Of a stretch of DNA of 64,000 nucleotides, positions 43,351 to 51,562 are shown piece by piece. The stretch comes from JAEVLT01 sp044598425 (GTDB lineage: Bacteria > Bacillota > Bacilli > Bacillales > Cytobacillaceae). Location: contig CP172536.1 in NCBI GenBank assembly GCA_044598425.1, forward strand, positions 1,240,001-1,304,000, written 5' to 3'. Positions within the stretch are counted from its first letter, which is position 1; every line of letters begins with the position of its first letter. The notes beneath the pieces were generated by a model. It saw only the letters and a program-made list of their open reading frames with translations, was not told the DNA's origin and made no database searches. Made by a program: the position numbers and the translations under genes.

Positions 43351-45305
43351 TGATTGGAAAACGAATTAGCGGAAGGTATAAAATTTTAGACATGATTGGC
43401 GGCGGCGGGATGGCAAATGTCTATCTGGCGCATGATATGATCCTTGACCGCAATGTTGCCGTTAAAATGCTCAGGCTTGATTTAACGAATGACGAAGAAT
43501 TTATTCGCCGCTTTCGCCGAGAAGCGCAGTCGGCTACAAGTTTGAATCATCCTAATATCGTCAATATTTATGATGTGGGCGAGGAGGACGATCTTTATTT
43601 TATTGTCATGGAACATGTTGACGGTCAAACGTTAAAACAATACATACAGCAATATTCTCCATTGGGGGTTGAAGAGACAATCAATATTATGAGGCAATTG
43701 ACGTCTGCGATCTCTCATGCCCACCAAAATCACATTGTCCATCGTGACATTAAGCCCCATAATATTTTAATTGATACGAACGGACTGGTGAAAATTACTG
43801 ATTTTGGAATTGCGATGGCTCTAAGTGCAACGAGTATTACCCAAACGAACTCCGTTCTTGGCTCAGTCCATTATTTATCACCAGAACAAGCCCGCGGCGG
43901 GATGGCCAATAAAAAATCGGATATTTACTCATTGGGGATTGTGATGTTTGAGCTGTTGACAGGAAGACTGCCATTTTCAGGAGAATCTGCTGTTTCGATT
44001 GCCTTAAAGCATCTGCAATCAGAAACTCCATCAGTCAGAAGGTGGAACCCGGCGATTCCGCAAACTGTTGAAAATATTGTCTTAAAAGCAACAGCCAAAG
44101 ATCCGTTCCATCGTTATAACAGCGTAGACGAAATGGATGATGACTTGCGGACAGCATTGGATCCAGGGCGCTTGAATGAACCGAAATTTCAAATCCCGAT
44201 CGATGATGAAGCGACAAAAGCCATACCTGTTATTACGAACGACCGCCCTTTGAAAAATTTAGATGAAACCATTGTCCACAGTGCAGATAAGCAGGTAAAA
44301 GTTGATGGGAAAAAGGAAAAGAAAAAGCGGAAAAAGTGGCCGATCATTCTCGTCTCGACGTTTGTGATCCTTGCGCTCCTTGGCATTCTCGCGGTAACAG
44401 TTTTGCCAAGCATGCTTGCACCTAAGGATGTAAAAATACCGGATGTCAGCGGTAAAAATTTTGATGACGCTGTTGCACAGCTCGCATCGAAAGGATTTAA
44501 AATCGGTCAAACCAATGAAATTACAGATGAGAATATTGCAAAAGGAAAAGTGATTCGGACAGACCCTGATGCGGGTATGACTGCTAAAGAGGGCGCAGTA
44601 ATTGATATTTATACAAGCGCCGGAAAAGAAAAAACCGAACTCTCCGATTATAGAGGGCGCCAATTTGACGATGTAATAAGTCTATTGAAATCGCAAAAAT
44701 TTAAAGATATCAAAAAAACAGAAGTTTACAGCGATAGTGATCCGGGAACGATCATTGACCAAAATCCTCTTGCTGGAAAAAAAGTTGTACCTGAAAACAC
44801 AATTTTAGAATTTAAAGTTAGTAAAGGTCTGCCGAAAATTACGTTGAAGGATTTAGCGGAATACAGTCTAAAAGGTGTGCAGGATTACGCCAGTGCGTCG
44901 GGATTGTCGATCGATACGTCAAAACAGGAGTACAATGATACAATCCCAGCTGGGATGGTCATCTCTCAGTCACCGGCACCAGGGACGGAGCTTCAAAAAG
45001 GAGATAAAGTATCGGTCGTCATCTCCAAAGGAAAAGAACAGAAACCGCCGCAGAAGGTTGTGAAAGAATTAACGATTCCTTATGATGCCCAGGCTGCCCA
45101 AGGAAAACCGCAGGAAGTTCAGATTTTTATTGAAGACATGAACCACAACTTAACGGAGCCGGCAGAAACGATTTATATTACGGAAACGATCAAAAGGATG
45201 ATTGAGCTGCAAGTTCAAGAAGGCGCGGAAGCGGGCTATAAAGTTATTCGTGATGGCAAGGTTATTATTGATGAAACCATTAATACTGCGACTTCGAATC
45301 CTTAA
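43347..45305 (+). CDS. prkC: PASTA-domain Ser/Thr protein kinase PrkC
   Basis: Membrane kinase that senses muropeptides and triggers germination and growth-phase signalling. The 652-residue product has a Hanks kinase domain (1-270: GGGGMANVYLAHD, Lys40, catalytic HRDIKPHNIL with Asp134, DFGIA, SPEQARGG), a basic stretch, one membrane segment (about 331-353) and three extracellular PASTA repeats (about 355-560). A final immunoglobulin-like region (about 565-652) resembles the B. subtilis protein. The start overlaps prpC. Confidence 0.97.
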   Translation: MMIGKRISGRYKILDMIGGGGMANVYLAHDMILDRNVAVKMLRLDLTNDEEFIRRFRREAQSATSLNHPNIVNIYDVGEEDDLYFIVMEHVDGQTLKQYIQQYSPLGVEETINIMRQLTSAISHAHQNHIVHRDIKPHNILIDTNGLVKITDFGIAMALSATSITQTNSVLGSVHYLSPEQARGGMANKKSDIYSLGIVMFELLTGRLPFSGESAVSIALKHLQSETPSVRRWNPAIPQTVENIVLKATAKDPFHRYNSVDEMDDDLRTALDPGRLNEPKFQIPIDDEATKAIPVITNDRPLKNLDETIVHSADKQVKVDGKKEKKKRKKWPIILVSTFVILALLGILAVTVLPSMLAPKDVKIPDVSGKNFDDAVAQLASKGFKIGQTNEITDENIAKGKVIRTDPDAGMTAKEGAVIDIYTSAGKEKTELSDYRGRQFDDVISLLKSQKFKDIKKTEVYSDSDPGTIIDQNPLAGKKVVPENTILEFKVSKGLPKITLKDLAEYSLKGVQDYASASGLSIDTSKQEYNDTIPAGMVISQSPAPGTELQKGDKVSVVISKGKEQKPPQKVVKELTIPYDAQAAQGKPQEVQIFIEDMNHNLTEPAETIYITETIKRMIELQVQEGAEAGYKVIRDGKVIIDETINTATSNP

Positions 45306-45348
45306 TGTACATTATTCCCCGCTAAAATAAAGAAAATTAATCGAAAAT

Positions 45349-45382
45349 GACAGCTTTTATCAATCTGAGCTGTCCTTTTCGT
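45349..45382 (+). terminator. Weak terminator between prkC and rsgA
   Basis: GACAGCT (45349-45355) pairs with AGCTGTC (45368-45374) around a 12-base loop, followed by CTTTTCGTT. The T tract is poor, so read-through is likely. Confidence 0.5.
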
Positions 45383-45402
45383 TATACTCAAGGAGTGTGG
45401 CT

Positions 45403-46284
45403 ATGCCGGAAGGGAAAATTATTAAAGCGCTTAGCGGTTTTTACTATGTGCTTGATCACGGGCAATTAACTCAATGCAGAGGCAGAGGAGTGTTTCGTAA
45501 GCAAAAGGTGACCCCGCTTGTAGGCGATAATGTTATTTTTCAAGCTGAAAATGAACATGAAGGCTATATCCTTGAAATCAAGGAGCGGAAAAATGAATTA
45601 GTCAGACCGCCTGTAGCCAATATCGACCAGGCAATCCTTGTTTTTTCCGCCGTTGAACCTGATTTCAGCACTGTGCTTTTGGATCGTTTTCTCGTTCTTG
45701 TAGAATACAATCATATCCGGCCGATTATTTGCCTGACAAAAATGGATCTGACAACAGCAGAAGAAGAGGTGGCGATCAAACAGTATGCTGAACAATACGA
45801 AACGATCGGGTATGATGTCGTGTTAACCTCTTCGGAAAAAGGAATGGGCATTGAATGCTTATTGCCTTTTTTGGAAACGAAAATTTCTGTTTTTGCAGGT
45901 CAGTCAGGCGTAGGGAAGTCTTCGCTATTAAATGCATTAAGGCCCGAACTTGCTTTAAAAACAAGCGATATTTCCACCCATCTTGGCAGGGGTCGGCACA
46001 CAACAAGGCATGTTGAGTTCATTCCAGTCGGAAGTGGCTGGGTCGCTGATACTCCGGGTTTTAGCAGTTTGGAGCTGCTTGAGATCGAAGCCGAACAGTT
46101 GACCTCTTGTTTTCCCGAACTGCAAAAGGCCAGTGAAAAATGTAAATTTCGCGGCTGCCTCCATTTAAAAGAACCAAAATGCGGGGTCAAAGCCGGAGTG
46201 GAAACAGGCGAGATCCAGCCATACCGTTATAATCATTATCTTGATTTTCTAAAGGAAATAAAAGAGAGAAAGCCGAGGTACTAA
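45403..46284 (+). CDS. rsgA: Ribosome small-subunit-dependent GTPase RsgA (CpgA)
   Basis: Circularly permuted GTPase for late 30S assembly; in B. subtilis CpgA it also acts in cell wall metabolism and is a PrkC substrate. The 293-residue product has an N-terminal OB fold, G4 (TKMD) before G1 (GQSGVGKSSLLN) and G3 (DTPG), the order of this family, and a C-terminal zinc site (CKFRGCLHLKEPKC). ATG 45403 is set by AAGGAG. rpe follows after three bases. Confidence 0.95.
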   Translation: MPEGKIIKALSGFYYVLDHGQLTQCRGRGVFRKQKVTPLVGDNVIFQAENEHEGYILEIKERKNELVRPPVANIDQAILVFSAVEPDFSTVLLDRFLVLVEYNHIRPIICLTKMDLTTAEEEVAIKQYAEQYETIGYDVVLTSSEKGMGIECLLPFLETKISVFAGQSGVGKSSLLNALRPELALKTSDISTHLGRGRHTTRHVEFIPVGSGWVADTPGFSSLELLEIEAEQLTSCFPELQKASEKCKFRGCLHLKEPKCGVKAGVETGEIQPYRYNHYLDFLKEIKERKPRY

Positions 46285-46287
46285 ACG

Positions 46288-46932
46288 ATGGTAAAAATTG
46301 CACCTTCCATTTTATCTGCTGATTTTGCAAAATTAGCTGAAGAGATCGTAGATGTTGAAAAAGGGGGAGCCGATTTCATTCATGTTGATGTGATGGATGG
46401 GCATTTTGTACCGAATATCACGATCGGCCCTTTAGTGGTTGAAGCGATCAGACCGATTACAAAGCTTCCGCTTGATGTCCATCTAATGATTGAAAATCCT
46501 GACCAGTATATTGAAGCATTTGCAAAAGCGGGCGCTGATTACATCACAGTTCATGTGGAAGCATGCCGGCATTTGCATCGAACGATCCACTATATTAAGT
46601 CTTTCGGTGTTAAGGCCGGTGTTGTATTGAATCCTGCCACTCCAGTTGAGTCTATTCACCATATTATTGCGGATGTTGATATGGTGCTGGTAATGTCCGT
46701 GAACCCGGGTTTTGGCGGCCAAAAGTTTATACCTGAAGCCTTGGAGAAAATCCGTCAAGTAAAAGATATGGCAGAGCAGAAGGGGCTTGGGCTTGACATC
46801 GAAGTGGATGGCGGAGTAAATGCCGAAACAGCTAAGCTTTGCATTGAGGCAGGAGCGACCGTACTGGTCGCAGGTTCAGCTGTATACAATCAAAAGGACC
46901 GTTCCAAGGCAATCGCATTGATAAGAGGATAA
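46288..46932 (+). CDS. rpe: Ribulose-phosphate 3-epimerase
   Basis: Interconverts ribulose 5-phosphate and xylulose 5-phosphate. The 214-residue TIM barrel has the metal and catalytic residues in ILSADFAKL, HVDVMDGHFVPNITIG, DVHLMIENP and EVDGGVNAETA, plus the phosphate site AGSAVYN. The stop is followed at once by a terminator. Confidence 0.97.
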   Translation: MVKIAPSILSADFAKLAEEIVDVEKGGADFIHVDVMDGHFVPNITIGPLVVEAIRPITKLPLDVHLMIENPDQYIEAFAKAGADYITVHVEACRHLHRTIHYIKSFGVKAGVVLNPATPVESIHHIIADVDMVLVMSVNPGFGGQKFIPEALEKIRQVKDMAEQKGLGLDIEVDGGVNAETAKLCIEAGATVLVAGSAVYNQKDRSKAIALIRG

Positions 46933-46962
46933 AAAGCTAGCTTAGCGGCTGGCTTTTTTTCC
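46933..46962 (+). terminator. Terminator after rpe
   Basis: AAAGCTAGC (46933-46941) pairs with GCTGGCTTT (46948-46956), one G-T pair, loop TTAGCG, then seven T. Confidence 0.88.
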
Positions 46963-47014
46963 TTTAAATAGATGCACCGGTGAGAAGAATTTAACTGGAA
47001 AGGTGATGACGTAA

Positions 47015-47665
47015 ATGATCATCAATATTTTAGCAGGCGGACCTGAAGAGCTTTTGCCAAAATTAGCTGATTACGATGATCCCGGCTGTTTATGGGTTGG
47101 CGTCGACAGGGGAGTGTTTACGTTAATTCGGAGAGGGATTCAGCCTGATCTGGCTTTAGGTGATTTTGATTCAGTTTCTGTAGAGGAATTGCGTGAAATT
47201 GAATCAACGGTATCAGAACTGCACCGTTTTAATCCCGTAAAGGATGAAACGGATATGGAAATTGCGCTGCAATGGGCGCTTGAACAAGATGCTGAAGGAA
47301 TTCGAATTTTTGGCGCAACGGGGGGGAGACTTGATCATTTTTTCGCAAACGTACAATTGTTAACAAGACCGGTTTTAACCGGCATACCAAATGATGTTGC
47401 CATTATTGATAAAACGAATATCGTTTCCGTAAAAGGACCTGGCCGCTACTCAATAAAGAAAAACAGCCTTTACCAATATGTTTCTTTTATTCCTGTTACC
47501 GGCATGGTTCGCGGGCTAACGCTTGAAGGATTCAAGTATCCGTTAAAAGACTGTCATATTCCTCTCGGTTCAACACTATGTATTAGTAATGAACTTATTA
47601 ATGATTCTGGTACTTTTTCGTTTTCAGAAGGCATATTATTAGTGATAAGAAGCAGTGATTCATAG
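47015..47665 (+). CDS. thiN: Thiamine pyrophosphokinase
   Basis: Transfers pyrophosphate from ATP to thiamine. The 216-residue product has the N-terminal catalytic domain with GVDRGVFTLI, PDLALGDFDSV, DETDMEIAL and FGATGGRLDHFFANVQLL, and a C-terminal thiamine-binding beta domain (about 135-216). ATG 47015 follows GGAAAGGTG. It is YloS/ThiN of B. subtilis. Confidence 0.95.
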   Translation: MIINILAGGPEELLPKLADYDDPGCLWVGVDRGVFTLIRRGIQPDLALGDFDSVSVEELREIESTVSELHRFNPVKDETDMEIALQWALEQDAEGIRIFGATGGRLDHFFANVQLLTRPVLTGIPNDVAIIDKTNIVSVKGPGRYSIKKNSLYQYVSFIPVTGMVRGLTLEGFKYPLKDCHIPLGSTLCISNELINDSGTFSFSEGILLVIRSSDS

Positions 47666-47764
47666 GTTTTCTTTATTTAAGTACTTATTTCTTTCCTTTG
47701 AATATGCTAAGTAGGAGAACAAAAAAGTTTTCGAGCTTCGTTTGAGATGGTGAGGAGGGACAGT

Positions 47765-47851
47765 ATGAAATTTTATACGATTAAACTGCCGCGATTTCTG
47801 GGCGGTCTTGTCCGGGCGATGATTGGAGCGTTTAAGAAAAACGAATAGAAC
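47765..47851 (+). CDS. spoVM: Stage V sporulation protein SpoVM
   Basis: A short amphipathic peptide that marks the convex forespore membrane and recruits SpoIVA to start the coat. The 28 codons read MKFYTIKLPRFLGGLVRA and then MMIGAFKKNE, with Pro9 conserved. The B. subtilis peptide has 26 residues; here there is one extra residue in the MMIG region and one more at the tail. ATG 47765 follows GAGGAGGGAC. It is placed between thiN and rpmB as in Bacillus. No SigE promoter could be identified with confidence upstream. Confidence 0.95.
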
Positions 47852-47906
47852 GCTTGGGCTTTTGTTTGCCAGAGAGACAGACAACCTTTCAAAATCAATT
47901 TTCTAG

Positions 47907-47930
47907 CACCCGTTTTGGGTGTTTTTATTT
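47907..47930 (+). terminator. Terminator after spoVM
   Basis: CACCC (47907-47911) pairs with GGGTG (47917-47921), loop GTTTT, followed by TTTTTATTTTT. Confidence 0.75.
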
Positions 47931-47942
47931 TTCAAAAAATGG

Positions 47943-47980
47943 ACAAAAAAGAAAAGACACTCTGTTGAAAGAATGTCTTT
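47943..47980 (-). terminator. Terminator after rpmB
   Basis: On the minus strand AAAGACATTCT (47980-47970) pairs with AGAGTGTCTTT (47963-47953), with one mismatch, followed by TTCTTTTTT. Confidence 0.82.
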
Positions 47981-47988
47981 TTGCGAAC

Positions 47989-48177
47989 TTATACGCGTTC
48001 TACCTTACCGGATCTTAGCGCTCTTGCTGAAACCCAAACACGTTTTGGCTTTCCATCAACAAGGATACGTACTTTTTGAAGATTAGCACCCCATGTGCGC
48101 TTATTGGCGTTCATAGCGTGAGAACGTGAGTTACCACTGGTTGTTTTCTTACCAGTTACTACACATTTGCGTGGCAT
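47989..48177 (-). CDS. rpmB: 50S ribosomal protein L28
   Basis: A 62-residue basic ribosomal protein: MPRKCVVTGKKTTSGNSRSH, NANKRTWGANLQKVRILVDG and a C-terminal SARALRSGKVERV. Length is the same as in B. subtilis. The only cysteine is in CVVTGKK, so this is the form without the CxxC zinc pairs. The start is the ATG at 48177, preceded by AAGGAGGGAAAA; an earlier in-frame ATG at 48201 lies before that site. Confidence 0.97.
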   Translation of the reverse strand: MPRKCVVTGKKTTSGNSRSHAMNANKRTWGANLQKVRILVDGKPKRVWVSARALRSGKVERV

Positions 48178-48291
48178 ATCTTTTCCCTCCTTAATAACCA
48201 AAAGCTTTCATGCTTTAACAAGACATGTTATGATCTGTTTGAAAAAAGAAAATTGGTGTAACCATATTTTCTGTCCTAAAGATACCTTAAT

Positions 48292-48320
48292 AATTTATCA
48301 CACTCCTGAATGGTTTGCAA
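48292..48320 (-). promoter_or_regulatory. Candidate promoter of rpmB
   Basis: On the minus strand TTGCAA (48320-48315), 17 bases, TAAATT (48297-48292) with TGA directly before it. The leader would be about 110 bases. Confidence 0.45.
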
Positions 48321-48338
48321 TAGTTGAACGTGAAGCTT

Positions 48339-48362
48339 TCAAGAAAAAAGCCTTGACATCAT
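48339..48362 (-). other. Seven-codon frame with a perfect ribosome site in a gene-free gap
   Basis: The 456 bases between rpmB and yloU (48178-48633) hold the two promoters and otherwise nothing recognisable. On the minus strand AGGAGGT (48377-48371) lies eight bases before ATG ATG TCA AGG CTT TTT TCT TGA. It could be a leader peptide of the rpmB transcript, the relic of a gene, or chance. A minus-strand frame of 86 codons (48619-48359) ends at this point (TGA overlapping the ATG) and has no ribosome site of its own. Confidence 0.25.
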
Positions 48363-48559
48363 TCTGCTTTACCTCCTGAATAGTAAATAGACTCTCGGCA
48401 TTCGCCAAAGTTAGATGAGGTAACGATTTTGAAACCAATTTTGTACCACATGAAGCCAATGATTACTTTTAGACAGGTCAACAGAGTTTCAAGTAAAATT
48501 TTTACAAATCTCTCGATGAATGGCTTTTTTATTCCGAGGGTCTGTGTAGAAGTCAAGTA

Positions 48560-48588
48560 TAGACTTTCAAATTTGAAGTGACTATAGT
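48560..48588 (+). promoter_or_regulatory. Candidate yloU promoter with a 12-base palindrome
   Basis: TAGACT (48560-48565), 17 bases, TATAGT (48583-48588). The spacer holds the perfect palindrome TTCAAATTTGAA (48566-48577), the size and place of an operator. No known regulator is assigned. Confidence 0.45.
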
Positions 48589-48633
48589 AAAATGACTGTA
48601 GCCAAGAAGCATTTTCCAAAGGGGGAACGATTC

Positions 48634-48996
48634 ATGTCCATTGAATTGCAAACAAAGTACGGACAAATTGATATTTCAAATGAAGTAATTGCCACCATAG
48701 CCGGTGGTGCGGCAATTGATTGTTATGGAATCGTCGGCATGGCTTCTAAGAATCAAATTAAAGATGGTCTTACAGAAATTTTACGAAAAGAAAATTTTAC
48801 TCGAGGTGTCATTGTTCGCCAGCAAAACGAGGAAGTACATATTGATATGTATATTATTGTCAGCTATGGGACAAAAATTTCTGAGGTTGCTCACAACGTC
48901 CAATCGAAAGTTAAATATACCCTCGATAAGACTGTCGGACTTGCCGTTGATTCGGTGAATATTTACGTACAGGGAGTTCGCGTAACGAACTCGTAG
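48634..48996 (+). CDS. yloU: Asp23/Gls24 family protein YloU
   Basis: A 120-residue member of the alkaline shock protein 23 family: TKYGQIDISNEVIATIAGGA, then DCYGIVGMASKNQIKDGLTE, and VAHNVQSKVKYTLDKTVGLA. These proteins are cytoplasmic or membrane-associated and are linked to the cell envelope; function is not defined. ATG 48634 follows AAAGGGGGAAC. It is paired with yloV throughout Firmicutes, which suggests a link to fatty acid kinase activity. Confidence 0.93.
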   Translation: MSIELQTKYGQIDISNEVIATIAGGAAIDCYGIVGMASKNQIKDGLTEILRKENFTRGVIVRQQNEEVHIDMYIIVSYGTKISEVAHNVQSKVKYTLDKTVGLAVDSVNIYVQGVRVTNS

Positions 48997-49012
48997 TGAG
49001 GAGGAAATTTTT

Positions 49013-50695
49013 GTGTCAATCACAGCACTTGATGGAAAACGTTTTGCAGAGATGGTGATTCAAGGAGCGAATCATTTAGCTGCCAATGCGAAAATGGTTG
49101 ATGCGTTAAACGTTTTTCCAGTTCCAGATGGCGACACTGGAACGAATATGAAATTATCGATCACTTCCGGGGCTAAGGAAGTTAAAAATCATGTGCAAGA
49201 ACATATTGGCAAAGTAGGGGCGGCGCTTTCGAAAGGTTTGCTTATGGGGGCACGCGGAAATTCAGGCGTTATTCTTTCTCAGTTATTCCGCGGTTTTACG
49301 AAATCAATTGAAAATAAGCCGGTTATTTCAGCAAGCGAATTTGCGCTTGCGTTTGAATCGGGAGTGGACACTGCTTATAAAGCGGTGATGAAGCCGGTTG
49401 AAGGAACCATTTTAACAGTTGCGAAAGATGCTGCGAAAAAAGGAGTTCAAGCTTCGCAAAAAACAGATGATATTATCATTGTCATGGAGGAAATTTTCGC
49501 GGAAGCCAAAGCATCGCTAAAACGCACACCTGACCTTTTACCGGTATTGAAGGAAGTCGGTGTGGTCGATAGCGGTGGTCAAGGACTGGTATTGGTCTAT
49601 GAAGGATTTCTTGCCGAGTTAAAAGGAGAAAAACTGCCTGATTCGCCAGATACCCTTCCGAAGATGGAGGATCTCATCAGCGCTGAGCATCATAAAACTG
49701 TGCAAAGCCATATCAACACGGAAGATATTGTGTATGGGTATTGCACTGAATTTATGGTGAAATTTGAAAAAGATAAAATCGCCAAAAATCCTTTTAAGGA
49801 ACAAACCTTCAGCCTGGATCTTAGCAAATTGGGAGATTCCTTGTTGGTCGTTGCTGACGAGGAGCTTGTCAAAGTTCATGTCCACACAGAGCAGCCAGGT
49901 ACGGCTTTAGGCTATGGCCAGCGTTATGGCAGCCTCGTTAATATAAAAATTGAAAATATGCGCCAGCAGCATTCAAATATTGTCGGTGAAACGCAAACAC
50001 CGCTCGTGACAGAAACAAAAACAGAGCGGAAAGAGAAGCAGGAATACGGAATTGTTACTGTATCGATGGGTTCGGGAATCGCAGATTTATTCAGAAGCAT
50101 TGGCGCCAATCAAGTGATCGAAGGCGGCCAGACGATGAATCCTAGTACGGAAGATATCGTCAAAGCGATAAAAGAAGTAAATGCAAAGAAAGTGTTTATT
50201 TTACCGAATAACAAAAACATTATTATGGCGGCGGAGCAGGCTGCGGAAGTTTCAGAAGAGGAAGTTTATGTGATTCCATCCAAGACGGTTCCGCAAGGTC
50301 TTTCTGCTTTGCTTGCCTTTCATCCGGGTACTACGGTTGAGGCCAATCAGACGGCAATGATCGAGGCGCTAAAAAATGTGAAATCCGGCCAAATCACTTT
50401 TGCAGTACGCGCTACGACAATTGATGGGCTTGAAATTGAAAAGGATGATTTCATGGGGATTGAAGATGGCAAGATTGTTGTCAAGGGCAAGGAAAAAGTG
50501 CAAACTGCCCAAGACTTGCTTTCTGTCATGATTGATGACGATTCTGAGATCGTCACGATTATTCAAGGGGAAGATACAACTGAGGATGAAGTCCAAACTT
50601 TAGTAGCGTTTGTTGAGGAGCGCTTTAAAGATGTGGAAGTGGAAGTTCACAATGGTAAACAGCCGCTCTACTCATTTATCTTTTCAATCGAATAA
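49013..50695 (+). CDS. yloV: DAK2-domain fatty acid kinase subunit YloV (FakA type)
   Basis: A 560-residue protein with an N-terminal DhaL-like kinase domain (about 8-200; NVFPVPDGDTGTNM with the Mg-binding aspartates, GARGNSGVILSQ) and a C-terminal region that binds the fatty-acid carrier FakB. FakA/FakB phosphorylates exogenous fatty acids to acyl phosphate, the substrate of PlsY. The gene is near plsX, which makes the same acyl phosphates from acyl-ACP. GTG 49013 follows GAGGAGGAAA. No fakB gene is in the window. Confidence 0.92.
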   Translation: MSITALDGKRFAEMVIQGANHLAANAKMVDALNVFPVPDGDTGTNMKLSITSGAKEVKNHVQEHIGKVGAALSKGLLMGARGNSGVILSQLFRGFTKSIENKPVISASEFALAFESGVDTAYKAVMKPVEGTILTVAKDAAKKGVQASQKTDDIIIVMEEIFAEAKASLKRTPDLLPVLKEVGVVDSGGQGLVLVYEGFLAELKGEKLPDSPDTLPKMEDLISAEHHKTVQSHINTEDIVYGYCTEFMVKFEKDKIAKNPFKEQTFSLDLSKLGDSLLVVADEELVKVHVHTEQPGTALGYGQRYGSLVNIKIENMRQQHSNIVGETQTPLVTETKTERKEKQEYGIVTVSMGSGIADLFRSIGANQVIEGGQTMNPSTEDIVKAIKEVNAKKVFILPNNKNIIMAAEQAAEVSEEEVYVIPSKTVPQGLSALLAFHPGTTVEANQTAMIEALKNVKSGQITFAVRATTIDGLEIEKDDFMGIEDGKIVVKGKEKVQTAQDLLSVMIDDDSEIVTIIQGEDTTEDEVQTLVAFVEERFKDVEVEVHNGKQPLYSFIFSIE

Positions 50696-50710
50696 GGAAC
50701 CGCTAAAATA

Positions 50711-50735
50711 GAAGGGGAAATCCCTTCTTTTTTTT
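50711..50735 (+). terminator. Terminator after yloV
   Basis: GAAGGG (50711-50716) pairs with CCCTTC (50722-50727), loop GAAAT, followed by eight or more T. Confidence 0.85.
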
Positions 50736-50814
50736 GAAAAAAATTTTTGAAAACGATACGGTAATAATAAAATTGGATTATAAATCGGGCTTCACGAATT
50801 GGGGGAGAAGATGG

Positions 50815-51477
50815 GTGAAGTTTAAAAGCGTGTTTGATATTATTGGACCGGTTATGATTGGTCCATCAAGTTCGCATACAGCCGGTGCAGCAAGAATTGG
50901 CCGAGTGGCAAGAAGTTTATTTGGCCGGGAGCCGAAGTGGGTTAATGTATCTTTTTATGGATCGTTTGCAAAGACCTATAAAGGCCATGGCACAGATGTT
51001 GCCATTATTGGCGGAATTTTAGACTTTGATACGTTCGATGAGCGGATTATTCAGTCGATTGCGATTGCGGAAGAACGCGGTATTAAACTTCGGTTTATTG
51101 AAGAAGAAGCAGTGCCAGTGCACCCGAATACGACAAGGGTCATGATTGGTGATGAACGCGGGGAGCTTGAATTGGTTGGTATTTCCATTGGCGGCGGAAA
51201 AGTTGAAATTACCGAATTAAATGGTTTTGAGTTAAAACTTTCGGGCAACCATCCAGCGATATTAGTCGTTCATAACGACCGTTTCGGTGTGATTGCGGGA
51301 GTTTCCAATATTTTGGCCAAATATGAAATCAATATTGGTCACATGGAGGTTTCTCGTAAAGAAAAAGGCAAGCTTGCCTTAATGACGATCGAAGTCGATC
51401 AGAATATTGATGATCAAATCTTATTCGATATCGAACGGCTTCCACATGTGTTGAAAGTAACAAAAATCGTGGAATGA
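50815..51477 (+). CDS. sdaAB: L-serine dehydratase beta subunit
   Basis: Small subunit of the iron-sulfur L-serine deaminase, which makes pyruvate and ammonia. The 220-residue product has the motif GPVMIGPSSSHTAGAARIGR (residues about 9-28), PVHPNTTR and a C-terminal ACT domain (about 145-220) that probably binds serine. GTG 50815 is set by GGGGGAG and gives the same length as in B. subtilis. An open frame upstream to 50734 overlaps the yloV terminator and is not coding. Confidence 0.94.
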   Translation: MKFKSVFDIIGPVMIGPSSSHTAGAARIGRVARSLFGREPKWVNVSFYGSFAKTYKGHGTDVAIIGGILDFDTFDERIIQSIAIAEERGIKLRFIEEEAVPVHPNTTRVMIGDERGELELVGISIGGGKVEITELNGFELKLSGNHPAILVVHNDRFGVIAGVSNILAKYEINIGHMEVSRKEKGKLALMTIEVDQNIDDQILFDIERLPHVLKVTKIVE

Positions 51478-51562
51478 AAATATACAGAATTGTCTACATG
51501 GATCTATTTTCTAAATCTAGTTCATGATCACTTTGACCAGCGAACCTCAAGGGGGGAAAAAA

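Noticed and set aside
47666..47764. SigE promoter before spoVM
   Set aside because: Expected from the known biology, but no pair of elements with proper spacing could be read; not reported as a feature.
48359..48619. 86-codon minus-strand frame with a hydrophobic stretch before yloU
   Set aside because: No ribosome site at its start and it covers the yloU promoter; kept only as part of the gap finding.
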